From NCBI GenBank assembly GCA_028284105.1, contig JANQSK010000333.1, positions 1 to 5,152 on the forward strand: a stretch of 5,152 nucleotides of DNA. Reading direction: 5' to 3'. Position numbers and translations under genes: made by a program. Positions 1 to 5,152 of the stretch are shown here, piece after piece. The notes beneath the pieces are model-generated. The model did not search any database. It saw nothing but the letters and a program-made list of their open reading frames with translations, and was not told where the DNA came from. The DNA comes from Anaerolineae bacterium. Lineage in GTDB: Bacteria > Chloroflexota > Anaerolineae > Promineifilales > Promineifilaceae. Within the stretch, counting starts at the first letter, position 1. Every line of letters begins with the position of its first letter.

Positions 1-2
1 AT

Positions 3-36
3 AAAAAAGAGCCTTGTATATAAAAGGCTCTTTTTT
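3..36 (-). terminator. Intrinsic terminator, probably bidirectional
   Basis: A perfect 13-bp stem pairs positions 3-15 with 24-36 around an 8-base loop (16-23). Its GC-rich core is GAGCC/GGCTC. The minus strand runs into TTTTTTAT and the plus strand into a longer T-rich run (31-47), so it can stop transcription from either side. It begins 23 bases after the stop codon of the exported-protein gene and is the natural 3' end of this gene block. A gene converging from the left, outside the window, could share it. Confidence 0.9.
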
Positions 37-59
37 ATTTTTATTATTTCTTAAATCTC

Positions 60-578
60 TTAACCAGCACCACAACTTCCAATTGAGCACTCAGGATTAG
101 AATCATTGAATATTGAAATAAAAGGTTCGTCAGATTCATCACCATAAATTTCTACTGCAGTTCCAGAATTATTATGCATTGCTTTAACTAGGACTAAGGT
201 TATATCATTATTTACAGTAACCTTTACTCCTGGAGGGAGATTTGCATCAATGCTCATCAAGAAGTTTGCTGTACATAAACCATTTGTACAATCAATGTCA
301 TTCATACTCACTGAGCTAGGAGTCAAATTCGCATAAAGTTGAAAAATTCCGATTTCTTCATTTAGCAAATAGATTTCAAGCTTAAGATCAGGTTCTTCGT
401 TTTCCATGAATTCTAATTCACCAGCAACACGTATCTCATCTGTAATAGAATCAATTTCAATTTCGGTCGCATCAATGACCAAATTTGAATGGTTGGCTGA
501 TGCTGCTTGTGAACTAAATAAAACTGCGCCAACAAGGCAGATTGCTAAGAATAGTTTTGTTATTTGTTTAGGGTTCAT
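60..578 (-). CDS. Small exported acidic protein with two CX4C cysteine pairs, function unknown
   Basis: This encodes 172 residues from ATG at 578. The open frame reaches back to a TTG at 590, but that TTG overlaps the ribosome binding site GGAG (585-588), which sits 6 bases before the ATG, so the ATG is chosen. Residues 1-28 form a classical Sec signal peptide: Lys4 and Lys8, a hydrophobic core at about 9-21, and an A-S-A cleavage motif at 26-28. Cys14 lies inside the hydrophobic core and is preceded by Ile, so it is not a convincing lipobox. The mature part is acidic and rich in alternating hydrophobic/polar strands, suggesting a beta-sandwich. It has four cysteines in two CX4C pairs (C97/C102 and C164/C169), consistent with disulfides outside the cytoplasm. 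No transmembrane segment follows the signal peptide. I do not recognise a family. It lies 249 bp downstream of the TPR-CHAT gene on the same strand and may be a co-regulated output of the sigma factor or a separate transcript. Confidence 0.8.
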   Translation of the reverse strand: MNPKQITKLFLAICLVGAVLFSSQAASANHSNLVIDATEIEIDSITDEIRVAGELEFMENEEPDLKLEIYLLNEEIGIFQLYANLTPSSVSMNDIDCTNGLCTANFLMSIDANLPPGVKVTVNNDITLVLVKAMHNNSGTAVEIYGDESDEPFISIFNDSNPECSIGSCGAG

Positions 579-827
579 TACTTTCTCCAATGTTAAATAA
601 AAGTTTTTTGGACTGTCCGAATTTCAGTATCAGCTTATTAAACGTGCTTCGTACAAAAATCCGACATTTTAATTTTTTGATTTTATAATTGAGTGGTTTG
701 GCTCCAATATACACCCATTTAATGCAGGTTTAGGTCAGGATTTTAACAGTCTAATCTGTGAGAATGGCTTTCGAATTGGAGGTGAAATTTTTGACTAAAA
801 TGCTTTAGGCTGAAAGGATTTAGACCG
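579..827. other. Intergenic gap between TPR-CHAT gene and exported-protein gene
   Basis: No gene is supported here. No strong terminator follows the TPR-CHAT stop. The only hairpin I see on the minus strand is a weak CTAAA/TTTAG stem near 791-806 without a convincing T run. A possible minus-strand promoter is TTGGAG (702-707) with TAAAAT (680-685) at 16-base spacing, or TATAAA (682-687) at 14 bases. The -35 match is poor, so I give it low weight. With no clear terminator and a 249-bp gap, both read-through from the TPR-CHAT gene and an own promoter remain possible. The palindrome family found elsewhere in the window is absent here. Confidence 0.5.
585..588 (-). promoter_or_regulatory. Shine-Dalgarno site deciding the exported-protein start
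   Basis: The minus strand reads GGAG, then a 6-base spacer (AAAGTA), then ATG at 578. This spacing is near ideal. The upstream in-frame TTG (588-590) overlaps the site itself, so starting there would leave the gene without a ribosome binding site and would add four residues before the signal peptide. Confidence 0.8.
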
Positions 828-3647
828 TTAGTCGCCCATGTAAATATAGCTGGCCCACAATATCGGGGAGATGCCTTGGGCAATGGCCCATTTTTGAGCA
901 GCTTGAAGCGCAACGGCCGTATTTTGCCCACCGGCTTGAGAGAGCTCCTGATAAAAACGGGCCACCACCTGAGCTGAACCGCTGTCCTCTAAACGCCACT
1001 GACTAATAATGAGTTCCCCAGCCCCAGCTGAACGAAGGCTTCGAGTAAGTCCCATCAGCCCACCCCCTCGCGGTACACCTTGCCCCGTTTCACAAGCGCT
1101 TAGCACAACCAACGGCCGTTTCTTCAATGTCCAATGATAAATATCCGCCATTGTTAAACGCCCCTCCGCTAGTTCAATCCATGAAAAAAGCGGGTTATCT
1201 GGCCGAAAAATAGCGTGTGATGCTAAGTGCACAATATCTGCTTGCTCAGAAAGAGCTTGCAACGTTTGGGCCGTCGCTTCGCTTTCTAGATAAAGCCCCA
1301 CATCATGATTCCGATCTAAAAGCGTTGCCACAGCTTCTGCTTCTTGAACAGTTGCGGGTAAACGGCCGTTTTGTGAATACCCAAAAACGACAGCACGCTT
1401 CTGCGAAGATGGTTTCAACTGATATGCGTGAAGAAACTGATCTAACGACGACAAATAAGTAATGCTCATTTGTTCAACTAGATACATTTCCCCGTCGAAC
1501 AAACCTGCAAAAGGAATGCTTTGCCAAGCTGGCGGCACAATCAATATGAGTTGCTTCAATGCGCTTGTTAACGTAGAAAGTGCCTGCCAAACTGTTTGGA
1601 AATAACGCTTCAAATGGGATTGCGCCACTTGACTATCCCAAATCAAGTCAAAATCGTAATTTAAATAAAATTGCCAAGCTTTAATTTGACGCTGTAGCTT
1701 TTGAGTTTCCACGATGTTAGAAACCCATTGAACCGTTTCGGTTGTCACAAAAACACCGTGCAGCATGCCATCTGATTCATAAAATTGAATAATGCCCTGT
1801 TTAGAGCGTAGTTTACTTTGCACATTCCGTAACAACCTTTCGCTGAGTTCCTCTTGTCCTTGTCTTCTATCATTATTCTGATTTAAGCGATTAAGCTGTG
1901 CTTTTCGATAGGCTTCAGAAATTTGACTTTCAACCTCATGAATTTGAGATTCGAAATATGAAAGCTCTCCATCAAACTCAGGATCCTCGATTTTATTTTG
2001 AAGCCAATTCCAACGATTTTGAAACGCTCTCAACTCAGTTGATTCAACTCTGCCAGCGATGGCCTGAAGAGGTATTGAAGCGACTTGAGCCTCATTTAAT
2101 ATCAAAATCAAATTATCAATTTGGGAAGAATCTTGAAGTTGTGCTTGATGAACAGCTGCAATGTATTTTTCATAAACTGACAGTTGAGCATCTAAATAGC
2201 CAATTTGGAATTCATCTATTGAGAAGTGTGATTTTATCTCTCGAATTAACTGGACTGCTTTCTGATAATATGACATTCCTGTTTCGAGCTCGTTTTGAGA
2301 AACGGCCGTATTTCCTAACAACGAGTAGGTCTCAGCCTCAGCCTGCTTCAAGCCGTACTTTTTACAAATAGACATTGCTTCCTCTAATTCAGAATCAATG
2401 AGCTCAAAGTTCGGGTAATCTAAGGCAAGTTCACTTTTAGCAAGCTGCACTCTGGCTTGGGCTTCAACAATGGGTGTCATCACCGGCGTATCATGCTTAA
2501 GCAGACGTTGAATAATACGCTTGCTTCGCTTGGGCAAATGGCTCTGATAAGCATGTTCTGCCCGATGAAGATCAACCAAAACGAGCCGCAATGGTGTGTT
2601 TTGCTTTTTTGCATGTCGTCGGGCACGGTCAAAGAATTTTCCTGCTAGCTCTAAATTGCCCAATCGCAGATTCCCGATGCCTAAATTGATTTGGCACTTC
2701 ACAAATTCGCGCATCATTTTTTGTTTACGACAAATAAGCATCGCCTCATCAGCCATTTGAATCGTCTCTTGAAGGAGATTGAGTTGAAGATAAACTTCTG
2801 AGCGTTTCAGGTTGACGTACGCCATTTCAGTGTCGATTGGAATTAGGGCAAACCCTTGGTATGAAGAGTCAAGATGCTGCAGCGCTTTTTGATGCTGCCC
2901 CAATTTATAGGCCATCTCACCGAGGTTCAGATCAACTCGTGCAATTTCTCGAACATAGTCACCTTCTTCAAAGGTTATCCGTGCATCGGTCAACAGTTGA
3001 TTTGCTCGTTCAAAGTTATTTAAGAGTTGAAATAGATGGGCACGATTGTTATCAATTAAGGCAACTTGCAATTTTTTGTCATTTTTCTTAAAAAGAATAC
3101 GGCCGTTTTTATATACCTCAAGAGCCTTTTCATATTCAGACAGCTCTTCATACACCCAGCCAACTGTGAGTTCGAGATTTCCAAGGAAAATTTCCGCCGC
3201 TTCACCAATTTTTAAACAGAGCTCCCTAGCTGCGTCAGCAAGTTCAAGCGCCTCATCATGATGCCCCATTCCGCACAAATTTCCGACTCGATTGATCCGC
3301 AGCCCTGCTATTCTTAGTGTATCTTTTTGAGGATCAAACTGCTTTTCAGCAGCCAAAAAACAATCCTCTGCTTGCTCAAAATGATTCATCGCAGCATAAA
3401 CATTGCCCTGATTCCAAATGGCAACACCTATTGTTTCAGGCTGTGCCACAATTTCGGCTACGTGAATATTCAATTCACTGATTTTTAGAGCACGCTGAGG
3501 ATCACGATATTGTTCATCATGACAAGTATTACTTAACTGCCTGACGACTTCGTGAGATAGATGAGGTTGATACTTTTTGAATAGGCTATCAAAATCTGCC
3601 TGCTCAAAATGATTCAATAGAGCATGGCTTACTTCTGTTGGGGTCAT
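828..3647 (-). CDS. TPR-CHAT protein (caspase-like cysteine protease with TPR sensor)
   Basis: This encodes 939 residues with no signal peptide or membrane helix, so it should be cytoplasmic. Residues about 1-500 are a helical array of tetratricopeptide-type repeats, for example about 75-105 (with GNVYAAMNHFEQAEDCF), 156-186, 236-266, 320-350 and 438-470. A charged, coiled-coil-prone linker covers about 540-615. Residues about 617-939 form a CHAT domain. Its hallmarks are IVPPAWQSIPFAGL (703-716), the catalytic histidine in HLASH (H811), the catalytic cysteine in LSACETG (C852), the GGGLMGLTRSLRSAGA segment (861-876), and the W-x-Y-I-Y-M-G-D C-terminus. The dyad is intact, so proteolytic activity is plausible. 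CHAT proteins belong to the caspase/separase clan, and their TPRs usually sense a partner or ligand. The upstream neighbours are a zinc-finger anti-sigma-like protein (103 bp away) and a sigma factor. The start ATG at 3647 has no close ribosome binding site: GAGGAG lies 17 bases upstream, and no other in-frame start exists before a TGA stop. The substrate is unknown; the zinc-finger neighbour is an inferred candidate. Confidence 0.93.
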   Translation of the reverse strand: MTPTEVSHALLNHFEQADFDSLFKKYQPHLSHEVVRQLSNTCHDEQYRDPQRALKISELNIHVAEIVAQPETIGVAIWNQGNVYAAMNHFEQAEDCFLAAEKQFDPQKDTLRIAGLRINRVGNLCGMGHHDEALELADAARELCLKIGEAAEIFLGNLELTVGWVYEELSEYEKALEVYKNGRILFKKNDKKLQVALIDNNRAHLFQLLNNFERANQLLTDARITFEEGDYVREIARVDLNLGEMAYKLGQHQKALQHLDSSYQGFALIPIDTEMAYVNLKRSEVYLQLNLLQETIQMADEAMLICRKQKMMREFVKCQINLGIGNLRLGNLELAGKFFDRARRHAKKQNTPLRLVLVDLHRAEHAYQSHLPKRSKRIIQRLLKHDTPVMTPIVEAQARVQLAKSELALDYPNFELIDSELEEAMSICKKYGLKQAEAETYSLLGNTAVSQNELETGMSYYQKAVQLIREIKSHFSIDEFQIGYLDAQLSVYEKYIAAVHQAQLQDSSQIDNLILILNEAQVASIPLQAIAGRVESTELRAFQNRWNWLQNKIEDPEFDGELSYFESQIHEVESQISEAYRKAQLNRLNQNNDRRQGQEELSERLLRNVQSKLRSKQGIIQFYESDGMLHGVFVTTETVQWVSNIVETQKLQRQIKAWQFYLNYDFDLIWDSQVAQSHLKRYFQTVWQALSTLTSALKQLILIVPPAWQSIPFAGLFDGEMYLVEQMSITYLSSLDQFLHAYQLKPSSQKRAVVFGYSQNGRLPATVQEAEAVATLLDRNHDVGLYLESEATAQTLQALSEQADIVHLASHAIFRPDNPLFSWIELAEGRLTMADIYHWTLKKRPLVVLSACETGQGVPRGGGLMGLTRSLRSAGAGELIISQWRLEDSGSAQVVARFYQELSQAGGQNTAVALQAAQKWAIAQGISPILWASYIYMGD
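913..920. repeat. Iterated palindrome ACGGCCGT, copy 1
   Basis: This copy is in the CHAT domain coding region and reads as ACG-GCC-GTt (Thr-Ala-Val) on the minus strand. It is flanked by A on both sides of the plus strand. It belongs to a family of seven identical 8-mers in the window. Confidence 0.8.
1112..1119. repeat. Iterated palindrome ACGGCCGT, copy 2
   Basis: This copy extends to the perfect 10-mer AACGGCCGTT. It lies just before the catalytic-Cys strand of the CHAT domain and is read in a different frame, A-CGG-CCG-T (Arg-Pro). Confidence 0.8.
1362..1369. repeat. Iterated palindrome ACGGCCGT, copy 3
   Basis: This copy extends to the perfect 12-mer AAACGGCCGTTT (1360-1371). It is in the CHAT coding region, read in the third frame as aAC-GGC-CGT (Asn-Gly-Arg). 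Confidence 0.8.
2302..2309. repeat. Iterated palindrome ACGGCCGT, copy 4
   Basis: This copy is in the last TPR of the TPR-CHAT gene, read as ACG-GCC-GTt (Thr447-Ala448-Val449). The flanks are A and A on the plus strand. Confidence 0.8.
3099..3106. repeat. Iterated palindrome ACGGCCGT, copy 5
   Basis: This copy is in the TPR region, read as aAC-GGC-CGT (Asn181-Gly182-Arg183). The flanks are T and T on the plus strand. Confidence 0.8.
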
Positions 3648-3750
3648 GCTGGGTTCAGGGTTTGCTCCTCAATGTTGTCTAATAAGTATACTGAACCTAA
3701 CCCTGAATTTCTAGAGGGAGGGAAACGGCCGTTTTATTCAAATGGCTGCT
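3648..3750 (-). promoter_or_regulatory. Leader of the TPR-CHAT gene with inverted repeat and distant Shine-Dalgarno
   Basis: On the minus strand this leader carries GAGGAG (3665-3670) 17 bases before the ATG, unusually far. A 9-bp inverted repeat, TTCAGGGTT (3699-3707) and AACCCTGAA (3654-3662), encloses that site in a 36-base loop. A second, mutually exclusive pairing is GGTTCAG (3691-3697) with CTGAACC (3652-3658). A TATACT box (3685-3690) resembles a -10 element but has no acceptable -35 at 16-18 bases. The arrangement could be an RNA switch on translation, a DNA operator, or chance. A 9-bp direct repeat (TTTATTCAA on the plus strand, 3733-3741 and 3750-3758) spans the stop codon of the upstream gene. 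No terminator is visible, so the TPR-CHAT gene is probably cotranscribed with the zinc-finger gene. Confidence 0.4.
3725..3732. repeat. Iterated palindrome ACGGCCGT, copy 6 (intergenic)
   Basis: This is the only non-coding copy. It lies 18 bp downstream of the zinc-finger stop codon and extends to the 12-mer AAACGGCCGTTT (3723-3734). As a zero-spacer palindrome it folds poorly as RNA, so it is not a good terminator. Confidence 0.8.
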
Positions 3751-4476
3751 TTATTCAATTTCAATATCTCGGACCGTTAAGGTAGAGCTGCTTAATTCAA
3801 TCAAAAGATCATAAGCACCAAAGCCTATGTTACCAAAAGAAAAGTATCCAAAGGTATCAATTGGCTCTTCCTTTAAAAGCGACTCATCTTTATACAACGA
3901 GATCGTGCCTTGGAATTCAGTTAATGGATCATCAAGATTGTTGAGTTGACCTTCAACCTTAGCATTCTTTTCTGAAGCGACAGGTGGCTGGATAGACAAA
4001 ATCACTTGATATCCTTCCGCTTGATAGGTTTGAACCCCTTGCTGTTCACCCCGTAAAGCAAAAGCTGGCTGAGGTGCTGGTGGCACAAAAACCGTATCCA
4101 ATATGGTCTTTCCAGCAGCAATCAACTCGTCTAATTTTGATTTTAAGGCAGTAAGGGTTGAAACCGATTCACTTTCTAGTTCAACCTCAGCCAAGGTTGC
4201 GACCTCAGCTTGGCAGTGAGGACAGTTAGAAAGGTGATGCTTGACTTCAGCGTACAGTTCGTCTGACAAGAATCCCACTTCATATTCCAACAGCTGCTGG
4301 GTATCTGGACAGTTGCTTCTAAACTGTGACTTAAAAAATGATACATCCAGCGATTTTAATGCATTGACTTCCATCAACGTGGCTTCGGATGATTCGATCG
4401 CTTGAACAACTTCTGGCGATGCTTCACCTGCCAAATAAGCCATCAAATCTCCATCATCTAATTTAAATTCTGACAT
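3751..4476 (-). CDS. Zinc-finger (zf-HC2-like) anti-sigma-type protein with C-terminal beta-sandwich domain
   Basis: This encodes 241 residues. Residues 1-50 contain an acidic helical segment. Residues 56-88 form a zinc-binding anti-sigma motif: C56, then 24 residues, then the HX3CX2C signature H81-C85-C88. This is the spacing of the zf-HC2/ZAS family, whose members bind and hold ECF sigma factors. Residues about 92-150 are a Glu/Ser/Ala- then Pro/Gln-rich linker. Residues about 155-241 look like a carboxypeptidase-regulatory-like or Ig-like beta-sandwich, ending in the pattern GYFSFGNIGFGAYDLLIEL followed by a final strand (VRDIEIE). No transmembrane helix is visible, unlike many classical anti-sigma factors, so it should be soluble. 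ATG at 4476 is preceded at 7 bases by GAGAAG (4484-4489), a moderate ribosome binding site. It sits between the sigma gene (284 bp upstream) and the TPR-CHAT gene (103 bp downstream). The role as sigma inhibitor is inferred from motif and context. The protein could instead be a scaffold or the substrate of the CHAT protease. Confidence 0.75.
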   Translation of the reverse strand: MSEFKLDDGDLMAYLAGEASPEVVQAIESSEATLMEVNALKSLDVSFFKSQFRSNCPDTQQLLEYEVGFLSDELYAEVKHHLSNCPHCQAEVATLAEVELESESVSTLTALKSKLDELIAAGKTILDTVFVPPAPQPAFALRGEQQGVQTYQAEGYQVILSIQPPVASEKNAKVEGQLNNLDDPLTEFQGTISLYKDESLLKEEPIDTFGYFSFGNIGFGAYDLLIELSSSTLTVRDIEIE

Positions 4477-4637
4477 AATCTTGCTTCTCGATGTCCATGA
4501 CTAAACAACATTTAATGTTCATCGATGCGTCCATGTTCTCTACTTTCGGCAAACGTTTGTAAGCAAATCAAACACTCTCATTTGATTTTCAATCTTCCTA
4601 TGTGTTCCACTCAGCTAAACAGAAATTAGTCATAAAA

Positions 4638-4666
4638 ACAATATTTTTTGATCAATTTCAACTCAA
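4638..4666 (-). promoter_or_regulatory. Candidate housekeeping-type promoter for the zinc-finger / TPR-CHAT genes
   Basis: On the minus strand, TTGAGT (4661-4666) and TATTGT (4638-4643) are separated by 17 bases. Each matches the sigma-70 consensus at 4 of 6 positions with ideal spacing, in AT-rich DNA about 160 bp before the zinc-finger ATG. The perfect palindrome TTGATCAA (4648-4655) lies between the two boxes, where a repressor would block polymerase. In a region this AT-rich, a match of this quality can arise by chance. Confidence 0.35.
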
Positions 4667-4687
4667 TTACTTCTGATCGATCAATTT
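4648..4687. repeat. GATC-centred palindrome pair flanking the candidate promoter -35
   Basis: There are two perfect palindromes, TTGATCAA (4648-4655) and TGATCGATCA (4674-4683), with centres 27 bp apart. Overlapping them is a 9-bp direct repeat, GATCAATTT, at 4650-4658 and 4679-4687 (29 bp apart). The first site falls in the spacer of the candidate promoter and the second just upstream of its -35. The layout resembles a two-site operator, but no regulator gene is identified in the window. Confidence 0.35.
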
Positions 4688-4760
4688 TTGAACTCCTTTG
4701 TTGTCTAGCTTAACGTTCAATGTTCCTTTTTTTCGAGAAATTACATTTATTATTTGTGAT

Positions 4761-5152
4761 TTACTTTAATAATGCATAACGCGCTCTTTTCAATAGGCGC
4801 TCTTTTGCTCTATACACATCTTTAGTATCTGGAAAATCATCCGGGAATGATTGAACAATTTCCCGTGGTTTTAAGTCGTATTCATACATCAGCTTGATGA
4901 GTAAAACTTCTTTGGGATCGGTAACGGCCGTTTCCAACCAACTAGAAATCATACCTGATTGAGAGTCGTCGTCATCAAAATTTGGTGCATGTCCCTCATG
5001 TTGTATGAGCGCTTCACTCGACGCTTGTTCGATTTTGTCATTGAGCCGATTTTCACGCTGTTGTTTTCGTGAAAAATCTAACCCCGAAGAAGTGAGGCTC
5101 TGTTTTAAATATTTTAAAACCGCCCCAATATGTGGAAAGCTTGCCGCTAAGG
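4761..5152 (-). CDS. Sigma-70-family (ECF-like) RNA polymerase sigma factor, C-terminal part, 5' end outside window
   Basis: The reading frame stays open from the stop at 4761 to the window edge, giving 129 visible residues. An internal Met (codon 4950-4952) could be mistaken for the start of a 63-residue gene, but the open frame and homology-like features continue upstream of it. Visible residues about 5-33 (with VLKYLKQS and SRKQQRE) fit the end of sigma region 2, where an aromatic/Arg-rich helix binds the -10 element. Residues about 35-66 are an acidic linker with four consecutive Asp. Residues about 67-129 fit region 4, a helix-turn-helix recognising the -35. Its LKPREIVQSFPDDFPD followed by VYRAKERLLKRAR parallels the usual 'L-x-x-x-EIA ... 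V-x-x-R-x-x-R-A-R' pattern. A normal ECF factor of about 190-210 residues would lack roughly 60-80 residues here. It heads the gene block and is the presumed partner of the zinc-finger protein. Confidence 0.75.
   Translation of the reverse strand, partial: LAASFPHIGAVLKYLKQSLTSSGLDFSRKQQRENRLNDKIEQASSEALIQHEGHAPNFDDDDSQSGMISSWLETAVTDPKEVLLIKLMYEYDLKPREIVQSFPDDFPDTKDVYRAKERLLKRARYALLK
4924..4931. repeat. Iterated palindrome ACGGCCGT, copy 7
   Basis: This copy is in the sigma factor region 4 coding sequence, read as ACG-GCC-GTt (Thr-Ala-Val), and extends to AACGGCCGTT. Confidence 0.8.

Larger units (their letters stand above)
4477..4760 (-). promoter_or_regulatory. AT-rich regulatory gap upstream of the zinc-finger gene
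   Basis: This is the largest non-coding stretch in the window and lies between the sigma factor stop and the zinc-finger start. It holds a candidate promoter (4638-4666, listed separately) and GATC-centred palindromes around it. It also holds four minus-strand GAACA motifs at 4516-4520, 4534-4538, 4603-4607 and 4721-4725. Two of these extend to GGAACA, similar to the -35 element of many ECF sigma promoters, but I see no convincing matching -10 about 16 bases on. No terminator for the sigma gene is evident and no small ORF is convincing. Confidence 0.45.

Noticed and set aside
743..931. 62-codon minus-strand open frame overlapping the 3' end of the TPR-CHAT gene
   Set aside because: It is mostly an alternative frame of the conserved CHAT C-terminus running into non-coding DNA, with no domain.
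1898..2371. 157-codon plus-strand open frame
   Set aside because: It lies antisense within the well-supported TPR-CHAT gene, has no ribosome binding site that I can see and no recognisable domain. It is a shadow of the real reading frame.
913..3732. The regularly recurring short repeats as a CRISPR array
   Set aside because: The spacing is irregular (about 200 to 1200 bp), the unit is only 8-12 bp and mostly lies inside conserved coding sequence.
3723..3734. AAACGGCCGTTT downstream of the zinc-finger gene as a terminator
   Set aside because: A zero-spacer 12-bp palindrome would need part of its stem as loop, leaving a weak hairpin, and identical copies sit inside coding sequence. It is better treated as a member of the palindrome family.
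4781..4806. 10-bp direct repeat GCGCTCTTTT, offset by 16 bp, in the sigma gene
   Set aside because: It falls in Lys/Arg-rich codons of region 4 (KERLLKRA) in two different frames. It is a single pair, most likely coincidence from composition.
4761..4952. Separate small gene of 63 codons
   Set aside because: The frame continues without a stop to the window edge and the upstream residues fit the rest of a sigma factor, so the Met at 4952 is internal.

Overview
The window is a compact block of genes all read on the minus strand, from a bacterium of moderately low GC content. In transcription order (high to low coordinates) it holds: the C-terminal part of a sigma-70-family/ECF-like sigma factor (cut by the window edge), a soluble zinc-finger protein of the anti-sigma (zf-HC2) type, a 939-residue TPR-CHAT protein with an intact caspase-like His/Cys dyad, and a small exported protein with two CX4C pairs. 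A strong intrinsic terminator closes the block. There are no RNA genes, insertion sequences or CRISPR arrays. Taxonomy cannot be fixed from this piece. Sigma / zinc-finger / TPR-CHAT clusters of this style are, to my knowledge, typical of large-genome environmental bacteria such as Chloroflexota and filamentous sulfur-oxidising Gammaproteobacteria (Thiotrichales). That placement is a guess.

Layout: 4761-5152 sigma factor fragment; 4477-4760 a 284-bp AT-rich regulatory gap with a candidate promoter and GATC-centred palindromes; 3751-4476 zinc-finger protein with a C-terminal beta-sandwich-like domain; 3648-3750 a 103-bp leader with an inverted repeat around a distant Shine-Dalgarno sequence; 828-3647 TPR-CHAT protein; 579-827 gap; 60-578 exported protein (start moved to an ATG with a good ribosome binding site); 3-36 terminator.

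How they may work together: the sigma factor and the zinc-finger protein look like a sigma/anti-sigma pair, and TPR-CHAT proteins are proteases or protease-like effectors controlled through their TPR sensor region. The arrangement suggests that the CHAT protease cuts the zinc-finger protein to release the sigma factor. This would resemble, without CRISPR, the Csx29 (TPR-CHAT) / Csx30 / sigma-factor module of type III-E CRISPR systems. This is inference from gene order and domains.

The most striking non-gene signal is a repeated perfect palindrome, WACGGCCGTW (W = A or T). It occurs seven times in about 4 kb, in all three reading frames of coding DNA and once between genes. It behaves like a highly iterated palindrome, analogous to cyanobacterial HIP1 (GCGATCGC) but with a different sequence.
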